Origin: CBDFKQ01 sp965248855
Lineage (GTDB): Bacteria > Bacteroidota > Bacteroidia > Cytophagales > 172606-1
DNA length: 64,000 nt
Direction of reading: 5' to 3'
Assembly: GCA_965248855.1 (NCBI GenBank)
Contig: CBDFKQ010000010.1
Coordinates: 186,001-250,000 of the forward strand
The notes under the pieces were generated by a model. It ran no database searches and was not told the origin of the DNA. It was given only the letters and a program-made list of their open reading frames with translations. Shown one piece after another: positions 39,926 to 49,824 of the stretch. Made by a program: the position numbers and the translations under genes. Within the stretch, counting starts at the first letter, position 1. Every line of letters begins with the position of its first letter.

Positions 39926-41161
39926 TTAAGCAGCAATCTTTAATTGTTTATATTTCGATTTTTCGAATTTCTCAACTGCGTAATCAAAAGTGATTGTAAA
40001 GTGCTTGGTTTCCGTTTGGGATGGAAGTTCGAACATAGCATCTGTCATTATAGCTTCACAAATTGAACGCAAACCTCTCGCACCTAATTTAAAAACCATA
40101 GCCTGGTCAACGATATAATCTAAAGCTTCTAATTCAAAATCTAATTTGATATCTTCCATTTCAAATAATTTCTGATATTGCTTAGTTATCGCATTTTTAG
40201 GGCCGGTTAATATTGTTCTTAAAGTAGTTTTATCTAATGGATCTAAATGAGTTAAAACCGGTAAACGACCGATTAACTCCGGTATTAAACCAAATGATTT
40301 TAAATCCGGTGCGCTAATGTATCTTAATAAGTTTGAATCGTTTTGAAGGAAATCAAAATCGTTTCCACTAAAACCGATCGGCCTTGTATTTATTCTTTTT
40401 GAAATATGCCTTCCAATACCATCAAATGCACCTCCACAAATGAAAAGAATATTTTCTGTGTTAACGGCAATCATTTTTTGATCCGGATGTTTTCTGCCTC
40501 CCTGTGGGGGCACATTAACTATCGAACCTTCCAATAATTTTAATAAGGCTTGTTGTACTCCTTCGCCGCTAACATCACGTGTAATGGATGGGTTGTCAGA
40601 CTTTCTGGCGATTTTATCTATCTCATCAATATATACAATTCCTTTTTCTGCAGCTTCCACATTGTAATCTGCAGCTTGTAATAATCGTGTTAAAATTGTT
40701 TCAACATCTTCTCCTACATAACCTGCTTCTGTTATAACAGTAGCATCAGCTATGCAAAAAGGCACTTGTAATATTTTAGCAACAGTTCTGGCCAAATATG
40801 TTTTTCCCGTTCCTGTTTCGCCAACCATAATAATGTTTGATTTTTCAACCGTTACATCATCGTTGGTATTTTTTTGCATTAATCGTTTGTAATGGTTATA
40901 AACCGCAACCGAAATAACTTTTTTTGCTTCATCTTGCCCAACTACATATTGGTCTAAAAAAACTTTTATTTCAAGAGGTTTTACAAGTTTAAAACTTGCA
41001 GGAGCATCTGTTTTTGGCTTAGGATTAATTTCTTCCAATATAATTTGATGGCCTTGTTCTATACAACGATCACAAATCTGAGAATTAATACCCGAAAGCA
41101 TCAGGCTAACTTCTTTTTTACCTCTACCACAAAAAGAACAAACATTACTATTTTGAGCCAT
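39926..41161 (-). CDS. clpX: ATP-dependent Clp protease unfoldase ClpX
   Basis: 411 residues. AAA+ unfoldase that feeds substrates to ClpP. N-terminal C4 zinc-binding domain ([10 protein letters not shown] ... CDRC), Walker [14 protein letters not shown], Walker [13 protein letters not shown], pore loop GYVGEDVE, and the ClpP-docking IGF loop in RPIGFSG, then sensor 2 GARGLRSI. Full length. It is the last gene of the minus-strand group tig, clpP, clpP, clpX, separated from the second clpP by a terminator, so it probably has its own promoter. Confidence 0.98.
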   Translation of the reverse strand: MAQNSNVCSFCGRGKKEVSLMLSGINSQICDRCIEQGHQIILEEINPKPKTDAPASFKLVKPLEIKVFLDQYVVGQDEAKKVISVAVYNHYKRLMQKNTNDDVTVEKSNIIMVGETGTGKTYLARTVAKILQVPFCIADATVITEAGYVGEDVETILTRLLQAADYNVEAAEKGIVYIDEIDKIARKSDNPSITRDVSGEGVQQALLKLLEGSIVNVPPQGGRKHPDQKMIAVNTENILFICGGAFDGIGRHISKRINTRPIGFSGNDFDFLQNDSNLLRYISAPDLKSFGLIPELIGRLPVLTHLDPLDKTTLRTILTGPKNAITKQYQKLFEMEDIKLDFELEALDYIVDQAMVFKLGARGLRSICEAIMTDAMFELPSQTETKHFTITFDYAVEKFEKSKYKQLKIAA

Positions 41162-41278
41162 AAGGACTAATAATAAATTTTATAAAAATTAATTTTTTAA
41201 ACAAGGCTTAATAATTTACAAATTTCGTTAAATAAATAAAGAAATTATAAATTTTTAATAATTAAAGTTTTAAATACA

Positions 41279-41312
41279 AAAAAGCCCTCCAATAAATAAC
41301 TGAAGGGCTTTT
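41279..41312 (-). terminator. Terminator after second clpP
   Basis: AAAAGCCCTTC on the minus strand pairs with GGAGGGCTTTT with a T run after it, 15-48 bases past the clpP stop codon. Confidence 0.85.
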
Positions 41313-41326
41313 AAGTTATATTTATT

Positions 41327-41938
41327 TTACAATTTATTTATTACACCATCTACAATTCCATATTCAACGGATTCATTTGCATCCATCCAATAATCACGGT
41401 CAAAATCCTTTAATATTTTTTCAACAGTTTGTCCGCAATTATTTGCCAAAATAGTTGCACCAATTATTTTAGTTTTTTCTATTTGGCGCGCTTGAATTTC
41501 AATGTCAATTGATTTGGCTTGAAAATAACCACCAATGCTTGGTTGGTGAATCATTACTTCACCATGAGGATAAATAAACCTGCGTCCTTTTTTCCCTGCG
41601 GATAATAAAATACTACCCATTGATGCAGCCATTCCCATACAAACAGTAGATACCGGTGAACTAATCATTTTCATAGTATCATATACTACCATACCTGAAG
41701 TTACAATTCCTCCCGGGCTATTGATATATAAAGTAATTTCTTCACCCGGCTTATCTGCATCAAGATAAAGCAAACGATTAACTACATATTTTGCCGAATC
41801 GTCATCTACCTGACCCCAAAAGAAAATTTTTCTTTGGTCTAAAAACTTTTTGTCGAACATTCGTCCTCCAAAGGCATTTTCAAAACTATTTGGTGTAGGT
41901 ATTTCCGGTTCTTCTTCCTGAAATTTTGTGAAATTCAT
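41327..41938 (-). CDS. clpP: ATP-dependent Clp protease proteolytic subunit, second copy
   Basis: 203 residues. Serine protease of the Clp family with catalytic triad in place: Ser in [15 protein letters not shown], His in VMIHQPS, Asp in [19 protein letters not shown] marks the handle region. It differs clearly from the copy directly upstream (35-base gap), having a short N-terminus ([16 protein letters not shown]) and different residues around the axial pore. The pair could form mixed or separate tetradecamers, as in other bacteria with two ClpP proteins. Confidence 0.95.
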   Translation of the reverse strand: MNFTKFQEEEPEIPTPNSFENAFGGRMFDKKFLDQRKIFFWGQVDDDSAKYVVNRLLYLDADKPGEEITLYINSPGGIVTSGMVVYDTMKMISSPVSTVCMGMAASMGSILLSAGKKGRRFIYPHGEVMIHQPSIGGYFQAKSIDIEIQARQIEKTKIIGATILANNCGQTVEKILKDFDRDYWMDANESVEYGIVDGVINKL

Positions 41939-41976
41939 ATCGATATTTTTTATATTTCTATTTATCGTTTTAAAAA

Positions 41977-42672
41977 TTATTCTCTTACCAATACTTCATC
42001 AATTAAACCGTAAGCTTTCGCTTCATCTGATTTTAACCAATAGTCTCTGTCTGAATCAATATGAACTTGATCAGCACTTTTTCCACTGTGTTTAGAAATT
42101 ATTTCGTACAACTCCTGGCGTAAACCAACTAATTGTTTTGCAGAAATTTGAATATCAGACGCCTGGCCACCTGCTGCGCCTGTAGGTTGGTGGATCATAG
42201 TACGGGCATGTTTCAATGCAGAACGTTTCCCTTTTGCACCACCGCATAACAATACTGCCGCCATTGATGCTGCTAAACTTACGTTGATAGTTGCAACATC
42301 AGGTTTGATGTAATGCATTGTATCATAAATCCCTAAACCGGCATAAACTGATCCTCCGGGACTATTGATATACAATAAAATATCTTTTTTGGAATCGGCA
42401 GACTCTAGAAATAAAAGCTGTGCGATAATAATATTAGAAATTTGATCGTCAACAGGATATCCTAAAAAAACAATCCTATCTGCCATCAGTCGAGAAAAAA
42501 CATCTATTTCACGGAAATTGGTTGGTCTTTCTTCAATTACTGAACGCGTCATGTTTTCTACCGGCGGAACATACATTGCATTTGCATTTTTCATGTATGT
42601 ATCAACTGTCAAACCATTTAGGTTTTTGTGTTTGACGGCGTATTTCCTAAATTCTTCCTTGTCGTTAAACAT
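41977..42672 (-). CDS. clpP: ATP-dependent Clp protease proteolytic subunit, first copy
   Basis: 231 residues. Triad visible: Ser in [15 protein letters not shown], His in TMIHQPTG, Asp in [18 protein letters not shown] and [10 protein letters not shown] are canonical. The N-terminus is about 30 residues longer than in enterobacterial ClpP and may be a propeptide. The first ATG ([11 protein letters not shown]) is well placed. Terminators lie both upstream (after tig) and downstream (after the second clpP), so the two clpP genes form their own unit. Confidence 0.95.
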   Translation of the reverse strand: MFNDKEEFRKYAVKHKNLNGLTVDTYMKNANAMYVPPVENMTRSVIEERPTNFREIDVFSRLMADRIVFLGYPVDDQISNIIIAQLLFLESADSKKDILLYINSPGGSVYAGLGIYDTMHYIKPDVATINVSLAASMAAVLLCGGAKGKRSALKHARTMIHQPTGAAGGQASDIQISAKQLVGLRQELYEIISKHSGKSADQVHIDSDRDYWLKSDEAKAYGLIDEVLVRE

Positions 42673-42768
42673 TGGTATTTAGTTTAAAATGTAAATTTTT
42701 ATTTTTTATAAAACTTTCCCGAAGTATCAGAAAAGATAATAAGTTTTCCAAGTGGAGGCAATAAAAAA

Positions 42769-42793
42769 AAAGTCCTTTTATTAAAAGGACTTT
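42769..42793 (-). terminator. Terminator after trigger factor gene
   Basis: AAAGTCCTTTTA and TAAAAGGACTTT are perfectly paired, followed on the minus strand by a long T run. Confidence 0.88.
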
Positions 42794-42851
42794 GCAAATA
42801 AAATGCTTGATTAAAATTTAAAGAGCTAAACTGACAAATTGTCTTCTCCGA

Positions 42852-44216
42852 TTAATTTTCAACGGTAGATTTATCAAACTCTTCTGCTATTTTATTAAAT
42901 TCTTCAATGCTTACTTTTTTATCTTTAATAGTTACTTGTTGTTCAACAGCATCAAATAATTTTTCAGTGTACACTTGGTTGTATAATTCTCTTCCGTTGT
43001 CTTTAGTTTTATCATTAAGGTAATTATTAGCAAGCGTATTCAATAACTCATCAGTTAAAAAATCAGTATTACCATAAGAGCTAAACTGCCGGCGGAATAA
43101 TTCTTTCGTCCTTTCCAATAAATCATCATTGGTAACTTCAATTTTTAACTCGTCACCTATTTTATTTTCAATCAAACCTTGTTTAAGGCTGTCTTTATAT
43201 TTTTCGTACGATTCTTCAATTTCAGCTTCTGATGATTTATTTTCATTATTGGAAGCCAAGAATTTTTTAAGGAAAGCATCAGGCAAGGCAAAATCAATTT
43301 TTTTAATCAATTCAATTTGAATGGTTCGCCTTAAAAGATTTGCCGAACTCATTTCGCGTTGTTGCTCAACCAATATTTTTAATTCCTTTTTAAATTCCTC
43401 TTCAGTAGTGATACCCGGCTTACCTACAATTTTTGTAAAAAATTCTTCATTAAGCTCTGCTGCATCTTTATGTTGAATAGAAAGAATTGTAAAAGTGAAT
43501 TTACCTGTCATTTTATCAACTTCTTCTTGAGGTAAGCTTGTCCACAATTTAACAGCATTTTCTTTTTCAAAAATGCTTGGCAGATCTTCTATTTCAATTA
43601 CATCTCCTACTTTTTTACCAATAAATTCTGCACGGAAACTTTCTTTTAATTGGCTGAGAGGAAGAGTTTGTTCCTGATCAAATTCTCCATCTACTTGCTT
43701 TAATGTACCTTTAATAAAATCAGCTTCGGTAACAGTTTCGCCTTCTGTAGTGGTAGGGTAGTTGTCACGAAGTTTTTTAATCAAATCGTCGAATTCATTT
43801 TCAGAAAATTCAATAACATATTTATCAAAAGTTAAGTCTTTTGAAATATTGGTATTAAAGTCAGGAATTAAACCAATTTCAAATTCAAATTCAAAGTTAT
43901 GTTGGGCATTCCAATCTGTTTCTGCAGCTTTTTCTCTATTGATTAATGGAGAAGCAAAAATCTTAATATTATTTTCTTTTATATAAGCATCTAAAGATTT
44001 TACAACTAACTTATTTACTTCTTCAACTTTAATTTCTTTGCCATATCGTTGTTTAACCAATGCCGGTGGAACTTTACCGGGGCGAAAACCTTTTATAACA
44101 GCATTTTTTGTATAATCTTTAATCGTTTTATCAATATTATCCCGGTAATCGGCTTCAATTAAATTTACTTTAATCAAGGCGTTCAATTCGTCAATTTTCT
44201 CTAAAGTAATATCCAT
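42852..44216 (-). CDS. tig: Trigger factor-like ribosome-associated chaperone
   Basis: 454 residues. N-terminal ribosome-binding domain with the signature GFRPGKVPPALVKQRYG (residues ~41-57), a middle region in the PPIase position (~150-245: AEFIGKKVGDVIEIE) that is divergent from FKBP, and a long helical C-terminal arm domain. It binds nascent chains at the ribosome exit. The gene precedes the two clpP genes and clpX, the common tig-clpP-clpX order. It lies 92 bases downstream of tRNA-Leu with a conspicuous inverted repeat between them. Confidence 0.93.
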   Translation of the reverse strand: MDITLEKIDELNALIKVNLIEADYRDNIDKTIKDYTKNAVIKGFRPGKVPPALVKQRYGKEIKVEEVNKLVVKSLDAYIKENNIKIFASPLINREKAAETDWNAQHNFEFEFEIGLIPDFNTNISKDLTFDKYVIEFSENEFDDLIKKLRDNYPTTTEGETVTEADFIKGTLKQVDGEFDQEQTLPLSQLKESFRAEFIGKKVGDVIEIEDLPSIFEKENAVKLWTSLPQEEVDKMTGKFTFTILSIQHKDAAELNEEFFTKIVGKPGITTEEEFKKELKILVEQQREMSSANLLRRTIQIELIKKIDFALPDAFLKKFLASNNENKSSEAEIEESYEKYKDSLKQGLIENKIGDELKIEVTNDDLLERTKELFRRQFSSYGNTDFLTDELLNTLANNYLNDKTKDNGRELYNQVYTEKLFDAVEQQVTIKDKKVSIEEFNKIAEEFDKSTVEN

Positions 44217-44246
44217 GTTCTTTTCGTCTTTTTCTAATAATAAATC

Positions 44247-44298
44247 GGGTTATTTCGTTAGCAATTTCCAAAGAAATTATGTGCACACGAAATAACCC
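44247..44298. promoter_or_regulatory. Perfect 12-bp inverted repeat between tRNA-Leu and tig
   Basis: GGGTTATTTCGT (44247-44258) and ACGAAATAACCC (44287-44298) with a 28-base spacer. It lies in the tRNA-tig gap, 31 bases before the tig start on the minus strand. It could be an operator, a processing hairpin or a leaky terminator; it lacks a T run. Confidence 0.6.
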
Positions 44299-44307
44299 TA
44301 TAAAAAT

Positions 44308-44390
44308 TGGTGCGGATGGAGGGAGTCGAACCCACACGGTTGCCCGCTAGATCCTAAGTCTAGTGCGTCTGCCAGTTTCGCCACATCCGC
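44308..44390 (-). tRNA. tRNA-Leu (anticodon UAG)
   Basis: Acceptor stem GCGGATG/CATCCGC, anticodon arm CTAGA-CTTAGGA-TCTAG giving anticodon TAG, short variable arm GCGGGCAACCGT region, T arm GTGGG TTCGACT CCCTC-like, discriminator A and an encoded CCA (44308-44310). Class II length (83 bases with CCA) fits leucine. Confidence 0.95.
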
Positions 44391-44403
44391 TAAAATTTGG
44401 ATT

Positions 44404-44435
44404 GCAAAGGTAATGATTGATTTTTTATTTCCAAA
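44404..44435 (-). promoter_or_regulatory. Promoter of tRNA-Leu
   Basis: On the minus strand TTTG (44432-44435), 19 bases, then TACCTTTG (44405-44412), an excellent Bacteroidota -33/-7 pair, 14 bases before the mature tRNA 5' end. It may also drive tig. Confidence 0.7.
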
Positions 44436-44499
44436 TTAAAAAGGGTAATAAAGTTTTGATTTTTTATGTAAAGTAAGTATTTATTTAACGAAAAGAGAA

Positions 44500-44538
44500 T
44501 TTTCTGCTTCGATGGTAGGATACCGGCAAAGCAGAAAA
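44500..44538 (-). terminator. Probable terminator of the hypothetical gene at 44562
   Basis: TTTTCTGCTT pairs with AAGCAGAAAA around a 19-base loop just past the stop codon. Confidence 0.55.
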
Positions 44539-44561
44539 AACTTAAACCAGAGGAGGGATTC

Positions 44562-45221
44562 TTAAACTATAATTTTATTCACCTTGATACTATTGTAAAT
44601 CGCTTGTTGATAATCAAATAAATCCATTGTAGCAACAAAGGAACTTACTTTTTCCTTTATTTTTTCAAAAGTATGCTCACCTCTCCAAAGAAAATTCCTT
44701 TCAGTATCTTCTTTCATTTTGATCTCAAACCAGTTATAAGTTTCTAATATCTCATTTTTATCTTTCTTATAATATCCCATAATTCTTATAAAGGATTCTA
44801 TTAAAACCCCTGGATGGCTTCCATTTTTTTTTATGATCTTGTCTTTATACAACGTAGCTAAATCTTCATAAGTAATATCTTCCTTTTCCATAATGGGGTT
44901 TTGAATTACAAGTCTTTCTGCTGCACTTTTATAATAGTTGTCGTGGTTTAAAATAGAGACATAATCAATTGAACCATTCTTTGATAATAAATTATAATTT
45001 AATTCAAAAGTTAAGACAGGAATTTTTTCAATTAAATTTGTTATGTGAAAGAGAGGCTTGTAGTCGCTTGACATCCCACCAGATTCAAGACAGATACCGA
45101 AAACCATGCAATCTATTTTCTTTATTATCCACATATCTTTATATACTGAATAATCAGGAAACAACTCTAACCAATCATTGGTCGCCTTTTTCTTTTCTTG
45201 GGTTGTAATTTTTCTTAGCAT
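44562..45221 (-). CDS. Hypothetical soluble protein
   Basis: 219 residues, no signal peptide or membrane helix. It is mixed alpha/beta with many aromatic and charged residues (WLELFPDYSVYKDMWIIKK near the start, then FGICLESGGMSSDYKPLFHI). I do not recognise a family. It stands alone between tRNA-Leu and the signalling island, with its own terminator, and could be accessory. Confidence 0.6.
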   Translation of the reverse strand: MLRKITTQEKKKATNDWLELFPDYSVYKDMWIIKKIDCMVFGICLESGGMSSDYKPLFHITNLIEKIPVLTFELNYNLLSKNGSIDYVSILNHDNYYKSAAERLVIQNPIMEKEDITYEDLATLYKDKIIKKNGSHPGVLIESFIRIMGYYKKDKNEILETYNWFEIKMKEDTERNFLWRGEHTFEKIKEKVSSFVATMDLFDYQQAIYNSIKVNKIIV

Positions 45222-45677
45222 ATATATTTATAGTATCCAATGGATATTTTAACTTTGACGCTTTTTTATCCAGTATCATGTGTTTTCACATAATACTCTT
45301 TAGTTATTTAAATAATTCCCTTTACATAACAATCCTATTAAAAAATAGGAATTGGTAGGTTCATAGGATAGTTTTTGTGTCAGTTGAAAAGATCTTACAC
45401 AGCGAAAACATTCAATCCTCTCTTGCTAATTATCAATATTTCGATATCAATAAATCAATAATTTCCATTCCTTTTATAGTAAAATACTCTTTCCGTAATT
45501 AATTAATTTACACAGACCGGTTAAACCCAAATAATAGATTCTACAAATGAAAGGTGTCTCTATTAGATGTTATAATAAATTAACCAAAGCAAAATTATGC
45601 TCTTCAGTAATTTTTATATCTAATCGTGATATTTTTTATTTTAAAATTATAATATTTATAAGTAAAAGGATATTATC
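45222..45677. other. Intergenic region before the signalling island
   Basis: One dispersed repeat copy at 45430-45458 (TATCAATATTTCGATATCAA). The rest is AT-rich, with no gene or clear promoter identified for the kinase gene that follows. Confidence 0.5.
45430..45458 (-). repeat. Dispersed AT-rich intergenic repeat (copy)
   Basis: TTATCAATATTTCGATATCA followed by ATAAATCA, closest to the copies at 1345 and 57630. Confidence 0.6.
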
Positions 45678-47753
45678 ATGAAACTTGTAAAAAAAATAAT
45701 GGAATGTGGAGTTAAAGAATTGGATAATCCTTCAGATAAAAGAACAACTATACTTTCAAATTATTTATCCTTAATTCTTTTTATTGCAATCATAGTTTTG
45801 GTAATTCTTAGGTATTTTTTATTTTCAAAACCAATAGATTTCAATGTTTCATTTGCGGCTCTTCTATTTTTAAGTCCGATTTTTATAAACTTTTTAGGAT
45901 TTACACAAATCAGTAAAATTTATTTATGTTGGTTACCAACTTTTGTTATCGGAACTATTTATTATTTATCTTTTAAAAGTTCGGTAAATATTCAATCATC
46001 TACCTATGATAGTTTAAGAATATATCTTCTGGGTGTTTCTTGTATTCCATTTCTTTTGTTGAGCACACTTAAAAAGAAAGAATTTTTTTTTGGAATAATT
46101 ATTCCATTCCTATCAATAGTTTTTTGCGATCAGATATTAAATTATTTAAAAGTTGGGTATGGTATAAAAGGTATATCGGGAGACGATTACTTAATGAATA
46201 ATATGAGAACAATAGTAGCCTATATAATTATAGGCGGTAGTTGTTTTAGCTTGAAGAGACTTCTTGAAAAAAGTAACGAACAGAATGAAGAATTACTGAA
46301 TGTTATTTCAGAACAAAATAAGTTAGATCAGTTAAATGCCAGGCAATTGCTTGATGAGGCAACTACAAGATTAACATTAGCTACACAAAGCGCGGGTATT
46401 GGAATTTGGGAGTGGGATTTAAATACAGACAAATTAATATGGGATAATGAAATGTATAATATTTTCGGATTTGATTATCTTAAAAATAAAAACAAGAATG
46501 TCATTTGGAAAAATTACGTGTATTTTGAAGATTATGACGATTTAATGGTTCTTATTGAAGAAGCAATAAATACAAAGGATGAACTTAATTGTGAATTCAG
46601 AATTCAAAAAGGTACGGGGGAAATCAGCTTTGTACATACTTTCGGAAAAGTATACTTAGAGGATGGAAAGGCTTTTAAAATGATTGGTGTTTGTTGGGAT
46701 ATTTCAATTAGAAAAATATCTGAAACACAACTTCAACAAAGTGAAGCTAATTTCTATGCAGTAATTAATAATACCACATATTTTATATGGTCTGTTAATC
46801 AAAACTTTGAAATTGTAAATGTAAACAGGCCATTTAAGGAATATTTGAAAACCGAATACGACCTTGAAAGGATAGAAGGACTTTTCATCAATGACCCTTT
46901 ATTTTTAAAAGCAGGCATAAAAGAACTTTCTGATACTTGGTTAACAAAATATAAACGTGCTTTAACAGGCGAATCTTTTGAAATTGAAGAAGCACAAAAC
47001 AATAAATTTTTCAAATATGCTTTAAACCCTATTATTGAAAATGCTATGGTTACCGGAGTTTCGGTTTTTGTTGAAGATATAACTGATTTTAAAAAGAAAG
47101 AAATCCAACTTAAAGAAGCAAATAATAAAATAGGAGAACTAAAGTTGATGGCTTTAAGAGCCGCAATGAATCCACATTTTATTTTCAACAGCCTCAACTC
47201 GATTCAATATTTTATAATGGAGAATGATCCTAAAAATGCAACTAAATATTTATCTACTTTTTCAAAACTTATCAGAGGAATATTAAATAATTCAATCGAA
47301 AATAAAATTAAACTTTCTGTTGAGCTTGAGCAAATTATATATTATGTAAAACTTGAACAATTAAGATTTACAGATAAATTTGATTTTATAATGAATGTAG
47401 ACGAAAGCATTGAGACAGAAGATATTGAAATACCATCAATGCTTATTCAACCTTATATAGAAAATGCAATATTACATGGCCTCTACAACAAAGGTGGCCG
47501 AGGCACATTAAAACTGTCAGTTAAAGAAATAGACCAAAGATTAATTTTTGAAATTGACGATGATGGCATTGGACGTGAAGAATCAAGAAGGCTTCAAACA
47601 CTTAACTTACCCTTACACAAATCCAGAGGTACTCTTATTACAGAAGAGAGATTAAAATTAATTAATAATCAGGATGATGTTTCTTTCGAAATTTTAGATA
47701 AAGTTGAGAATGGAAAATCGGCCGGAACCAAAGTTAAAATTTTTCTTAATTAA
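45678..47753 (+). CDS. LytS/YehU-type sensor histidine kinase with PAS domains
   Basis: 691 residues. About six N-terminal membrane helices (residues ~28-195), a short coiled coil, then two PAS domains (~215-350 with IGIWEWDLNTDKLIWDNEMY; ~355-480). The kinase core is of the LytS type: phospho-acceptor His in ALRAAMNPHFIFNSLNSIQ (His_kinase family), N box PSMLIQPYIENAILHGL and G box DDDGIGREES. Such kinases signal to LytTR regulators, and one follows after six bases. The ligand is unknown. Confidence 0.9.
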   Translation: MKLVKKIMECGVKELDNPSDKRTTILSNYLSLILFIAIIVLVILRYFLFSKPIDFNVSFAALLFLSPIFINFLGFTQISKIYLCWLPTFVIGTIYYLSFKSSVNIQSSTYDSLRIYLLGVSCIPFLLLSTLKKKEFFFGIIIPFLSIVFCDQILNYLKVGYGIKGISGDDYLMNNMRTIVAYIIIGGSCFSLKRLLEKSNEQNEELLNVISEQNKLDQLNARQLLDEATTRLTLATQSAGIGIWEWDLNTDKLIWDNEMYNIFGFDYLKNKNKNVIWKNYVYFEDYDDLMVLIEEAINTKDELNCEFRIQKGTGEISFVHTFGKVYLEDGKAFKMIGVCWDISIRKISETQLQQSEANFYAVINNTTYFIWSVNQNFEIVNVNRPFKEYLKTEYDLERIEGLFINDPLFLKAGIKELSDTWLTKYKRALTGESFEIEEAQNNKFFKYALNPIIENAMVTGVSVFVEDITDFKKKEIQLKEANNKIGELKLMALRAAMNPHFIFNSLNSIQYFIMENDPKNATKYLSTFSKLIRGILNNSIENKIKLSVELEQIIYYVKLEQLRFTDKFDFIMNVDESIETEDIEIPSMLIQPYIENAILHGLYNKGGRGTLKLSVKEIDQRLIFEIDDDGIGREESRRLQTLNLPLHKSRGTLITEERLKLINNQDDVSFEILDKVENGKSAGTKVKIFLN

Positions 47754-47759
47754 TTATGT

Positions 47760-48317
47760 ATGATAAAAAGTATCATTGTTGATGACGAATTTAAAAGTCG
47801 GGAAAGTTTAAAAAAAATGCTTTTAACTTTTTGTGAAGGAGTTCAAGTGAATGCCACATGCGAAAATGTTATGGAAGGCATTAAGGCTATTAATGATTAT
47901 AAGCCCGATGTTGTTTTTTTGGATGTACAGATGCAAGGCGAATCGGGATTCGATCTTCTTAACAAAATAAAAGAAATTGATTTTGCGGTTGTTTTTACCA
48001 CTGCACATGCAGAATATGCCATTAAAGCAATAAAATTTTCCGCTATTGATTATTTACTTAAACCTATTGATATTGACGACTTAAAAGAGGCTTTAGAAAA
48101 GGTTGAAAAGAAACAAAATAACAACATAGATGATAAAGTTAAGCAATTAATAAAAAATCTGAAATCAAATTCCACTGAAAATTATAAACTGGCCTTACCT
48201 ACTTCTCAAGGCCTTGCTTTTATTAAAGTAAGTGATATACTTTATTGCAAAGCATCCGGTAATTATACCGAGATTTTTATGAACGATGGAAAAAACACTT
48301 GGTTAGTCGCCAATTAA
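47760..48317 (+). CDS. LytTR response regulator, N-terminal part before frameshift
   Basis: 185 residues. Receiver domain with DD pair (D8, D9), phospho-acceptor D55 in VVFLDVQMQGESG, Thr in VVFTTAHAEYA and Lys in YLLKPID. A linker follows, then the start of a LytTR DNA-binding domain (IKVSDILYCKASGNYTEIFM), which is cut short by TAA at 48315. The rest of LytTR continues in the -1 frame. The switch point is a run of six A in GGAAAAAACAC; a seventh A would restore DGKKHLVSRQLKEY, the expected family sequence. Cognate to the kinase just upstream. Confidence 0.88.
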   Translation: MIKSIIVDDEFKSRESLKKMLLTFCEGVQVNATCENVMEGIKAINDYKPDVVFLDVQMQGESGFDLLNKIKEIDFAVVFTTAHAEYAIKAIKFSAIDYLLKPIDIDDLKEALEKVEKKQNNNIDDKVKQLIKNLKSNSTENYKLALPTSQGLAFIKVSDILYCKASGNYTEIFMNDGKNTWLVAN

Positions 48318-48508
48318 AAGAATATGATGACTTATTATCAGAACATCATTTTTACAGGATCCATCATTCATCACTTATAAATCTTAATTGCATAACCAAT
48401 TATGTTAAAGGTGATGGAGGATATGTGATAATGGCGGATGGTACCTCTCATGACGTATCCAGAAGAAAAAAAGATTCCTTTCTGGATCATATCGGATATA
48501 AATTTTAA
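48296..48508 (+). pseudogene. LytTR DNA-binding domain, out-of-frame C-terminal part
   Basis: 70 codons in the -1 frame, HLVSRQLKEYDDLLSEHHFY, then RIHHSSLINLNCITNYVK, GDGGYVIMADGTSHDVSRRK, ending IGYKF. These are the missing two thirds of the LytTR domain of the preceding gene. Confidence 0.88.
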
Positions 48509-48645
48509 TAATTTATACTTTTATTAATCCTCACTTTCCTCTCCCCACTTATACACTCATTCCCTCCTCATACTGATTTGTAATATGCAGGATGCAAGCC
48601 ATCCTATATTTTTGTACTATAATTTTTAGAACAAAAAGCTATATT

Positions 48646-49824
48646 ATGAAAAATATTTATAAAGACGATATTACGTCAGTACTAATTTCGGAAGATGAAA
48701 TTATAAGCAATATCAGTAAAATTTTACCTGATGCCATTGTGCTGGACAAAAAATTCCGAATTATTAATGTAAGTGAAAAAGTATGTAAAGTATTGGAATA
48801 TTCTCTTAAAGAATTAATAGGATTACCTATCTCATTTCTTACAGATGATTATACCATTTGTGATGATAATTATAAAATAAATAACAGCAACAATTCTTTA
48901 ATTGAGTATAATACAAATTCGGAAAATGATGGATTTAAATGTAACGGGGAGATTCAAGAAAAAATAAAAAACGGTTTTTTTGAAGAATATACAACAAAAT
49001 TAAGAACGAAAGATGGTAAAAAAATTGCTTTTGGAATTTCCGGTTTTTATCTGGGCTTGATAGGCGATATAAGAGATTTAATAATTTTAAAGGTTATAAA
49101 TTCAGGTGAAATTCAATTTTTGAAAACCAGGCTCAATGATAAAAATTCAGAAATGGATGAGTTTATTTATCAATCTTCACATAGACTGAGAGGGCCGCTT
49201 GCTACTTTAAAAGGGTTAATTACTATCGCAAGGATGGATACCAAATCTCAAGAGTTAAATGCAATTTTTAACCAAATGGACATTTTCGCCAACTTGCTCG
49301 ACGACAGGTTGTTCAGGTTAATGTATTTTGCAGAATCCGACAAGGTAAGGGAATTTTTTCCTAAACAAGTAACAATTGCTTTAATCGCAAAAAAATTATT
49401 GGCTCATGTAAAAAAGGAAACATCGGCTCTTGAAATAAAATATCTTCAAAATTTTGAGAATAAGGATTTAAATATCCAAAATGGCGAACTTATATTTCGC
49501 ATGCTTCAAGATATTTCTTCATTTTTCTGTAATCAATTACGAAGTACAAGCAGTGAAATGGCCATTAATTTTATATCCAATAATTCTTATTCAGAAATAA
49601 ATGTAAAAGTAAAAGGTTTGGTTCTTGATGATCTCAAAATTGAAAAATTAAAAGTTATGAATTTTGGATTTGTAGAAATTTTAAAAGAGCCGGAATTCAG
49701 CAGCCTTTATTCAGCCAAAAAAATTGTGATTAAATTAAAAGGCAATATATATTTTACGGTTGTTAATCCTGACGAAGTATTTATACATATTATTCTACCA
49801 CAAGAGTTAAAAGGTAAATATTAA
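48646..49824 (+). CDS. PAS-domain histidine kinase-like protein
   Basis: 392 residues from the ATG at 48646 (MKNIYKDDITS), chosen because the 18 upstream in-frame codons run through a likely -7 element (TATTTTTG, 48607-48614). A PAS domain occupies ~20-140 (DAIVLDKKFRIINVSEKVCK). Next comes a HisKA-like helix pair with EMDEFIYQSSHRLRGPLATL, where the His is in the right place for phosphorylation. The C-terminal ~150 residues have the size of an ATPase domain but its N, G1 and G2 boxes are not recognisable, so kinase activity is doubtful. It precedes the chemosensory operon. Confidence 0.75.
   Translation: MKNIYKDDITSVLISEDEIISNISKILPDAIVLDKKFRIINVSEKVCKVLEYSLKELIGLPISFLTDDYTICDDNYKINNSNNSLIEYNTNSENDGFKCNGEIQEKIKNGFFEEYTTKLRTKDGKKIAFGISGFYLGLIGDIRDLIILKVINSGEIQFLKTRLNDKNSEMDEFIYQSSHRLRGPLATLKGLITIARMDTKSQELNAIFNQMDIFANLLDDRLFRLMYFAESDKVREFFPKQVTIALIAKKLLAHVKKETSALEIKYLQNFENKDLNIQNGELIFRMLQDISSFFCNQLRSTSSEMAINFISNNSYSEINVKVKGLVLDDLKIEKLKVMNFGFVEILKEPEFSSLYSAKKIVIKLKGNIYFTVVNPDEVFIHIILPQELKGKY

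Noticed and set aside
44981..45221. Extra start or small gene on the plus strand opposite the hypothetical gene at 44562
   Set aside because: It only mirrors the minus-strand frame; no start signal or family pattern.
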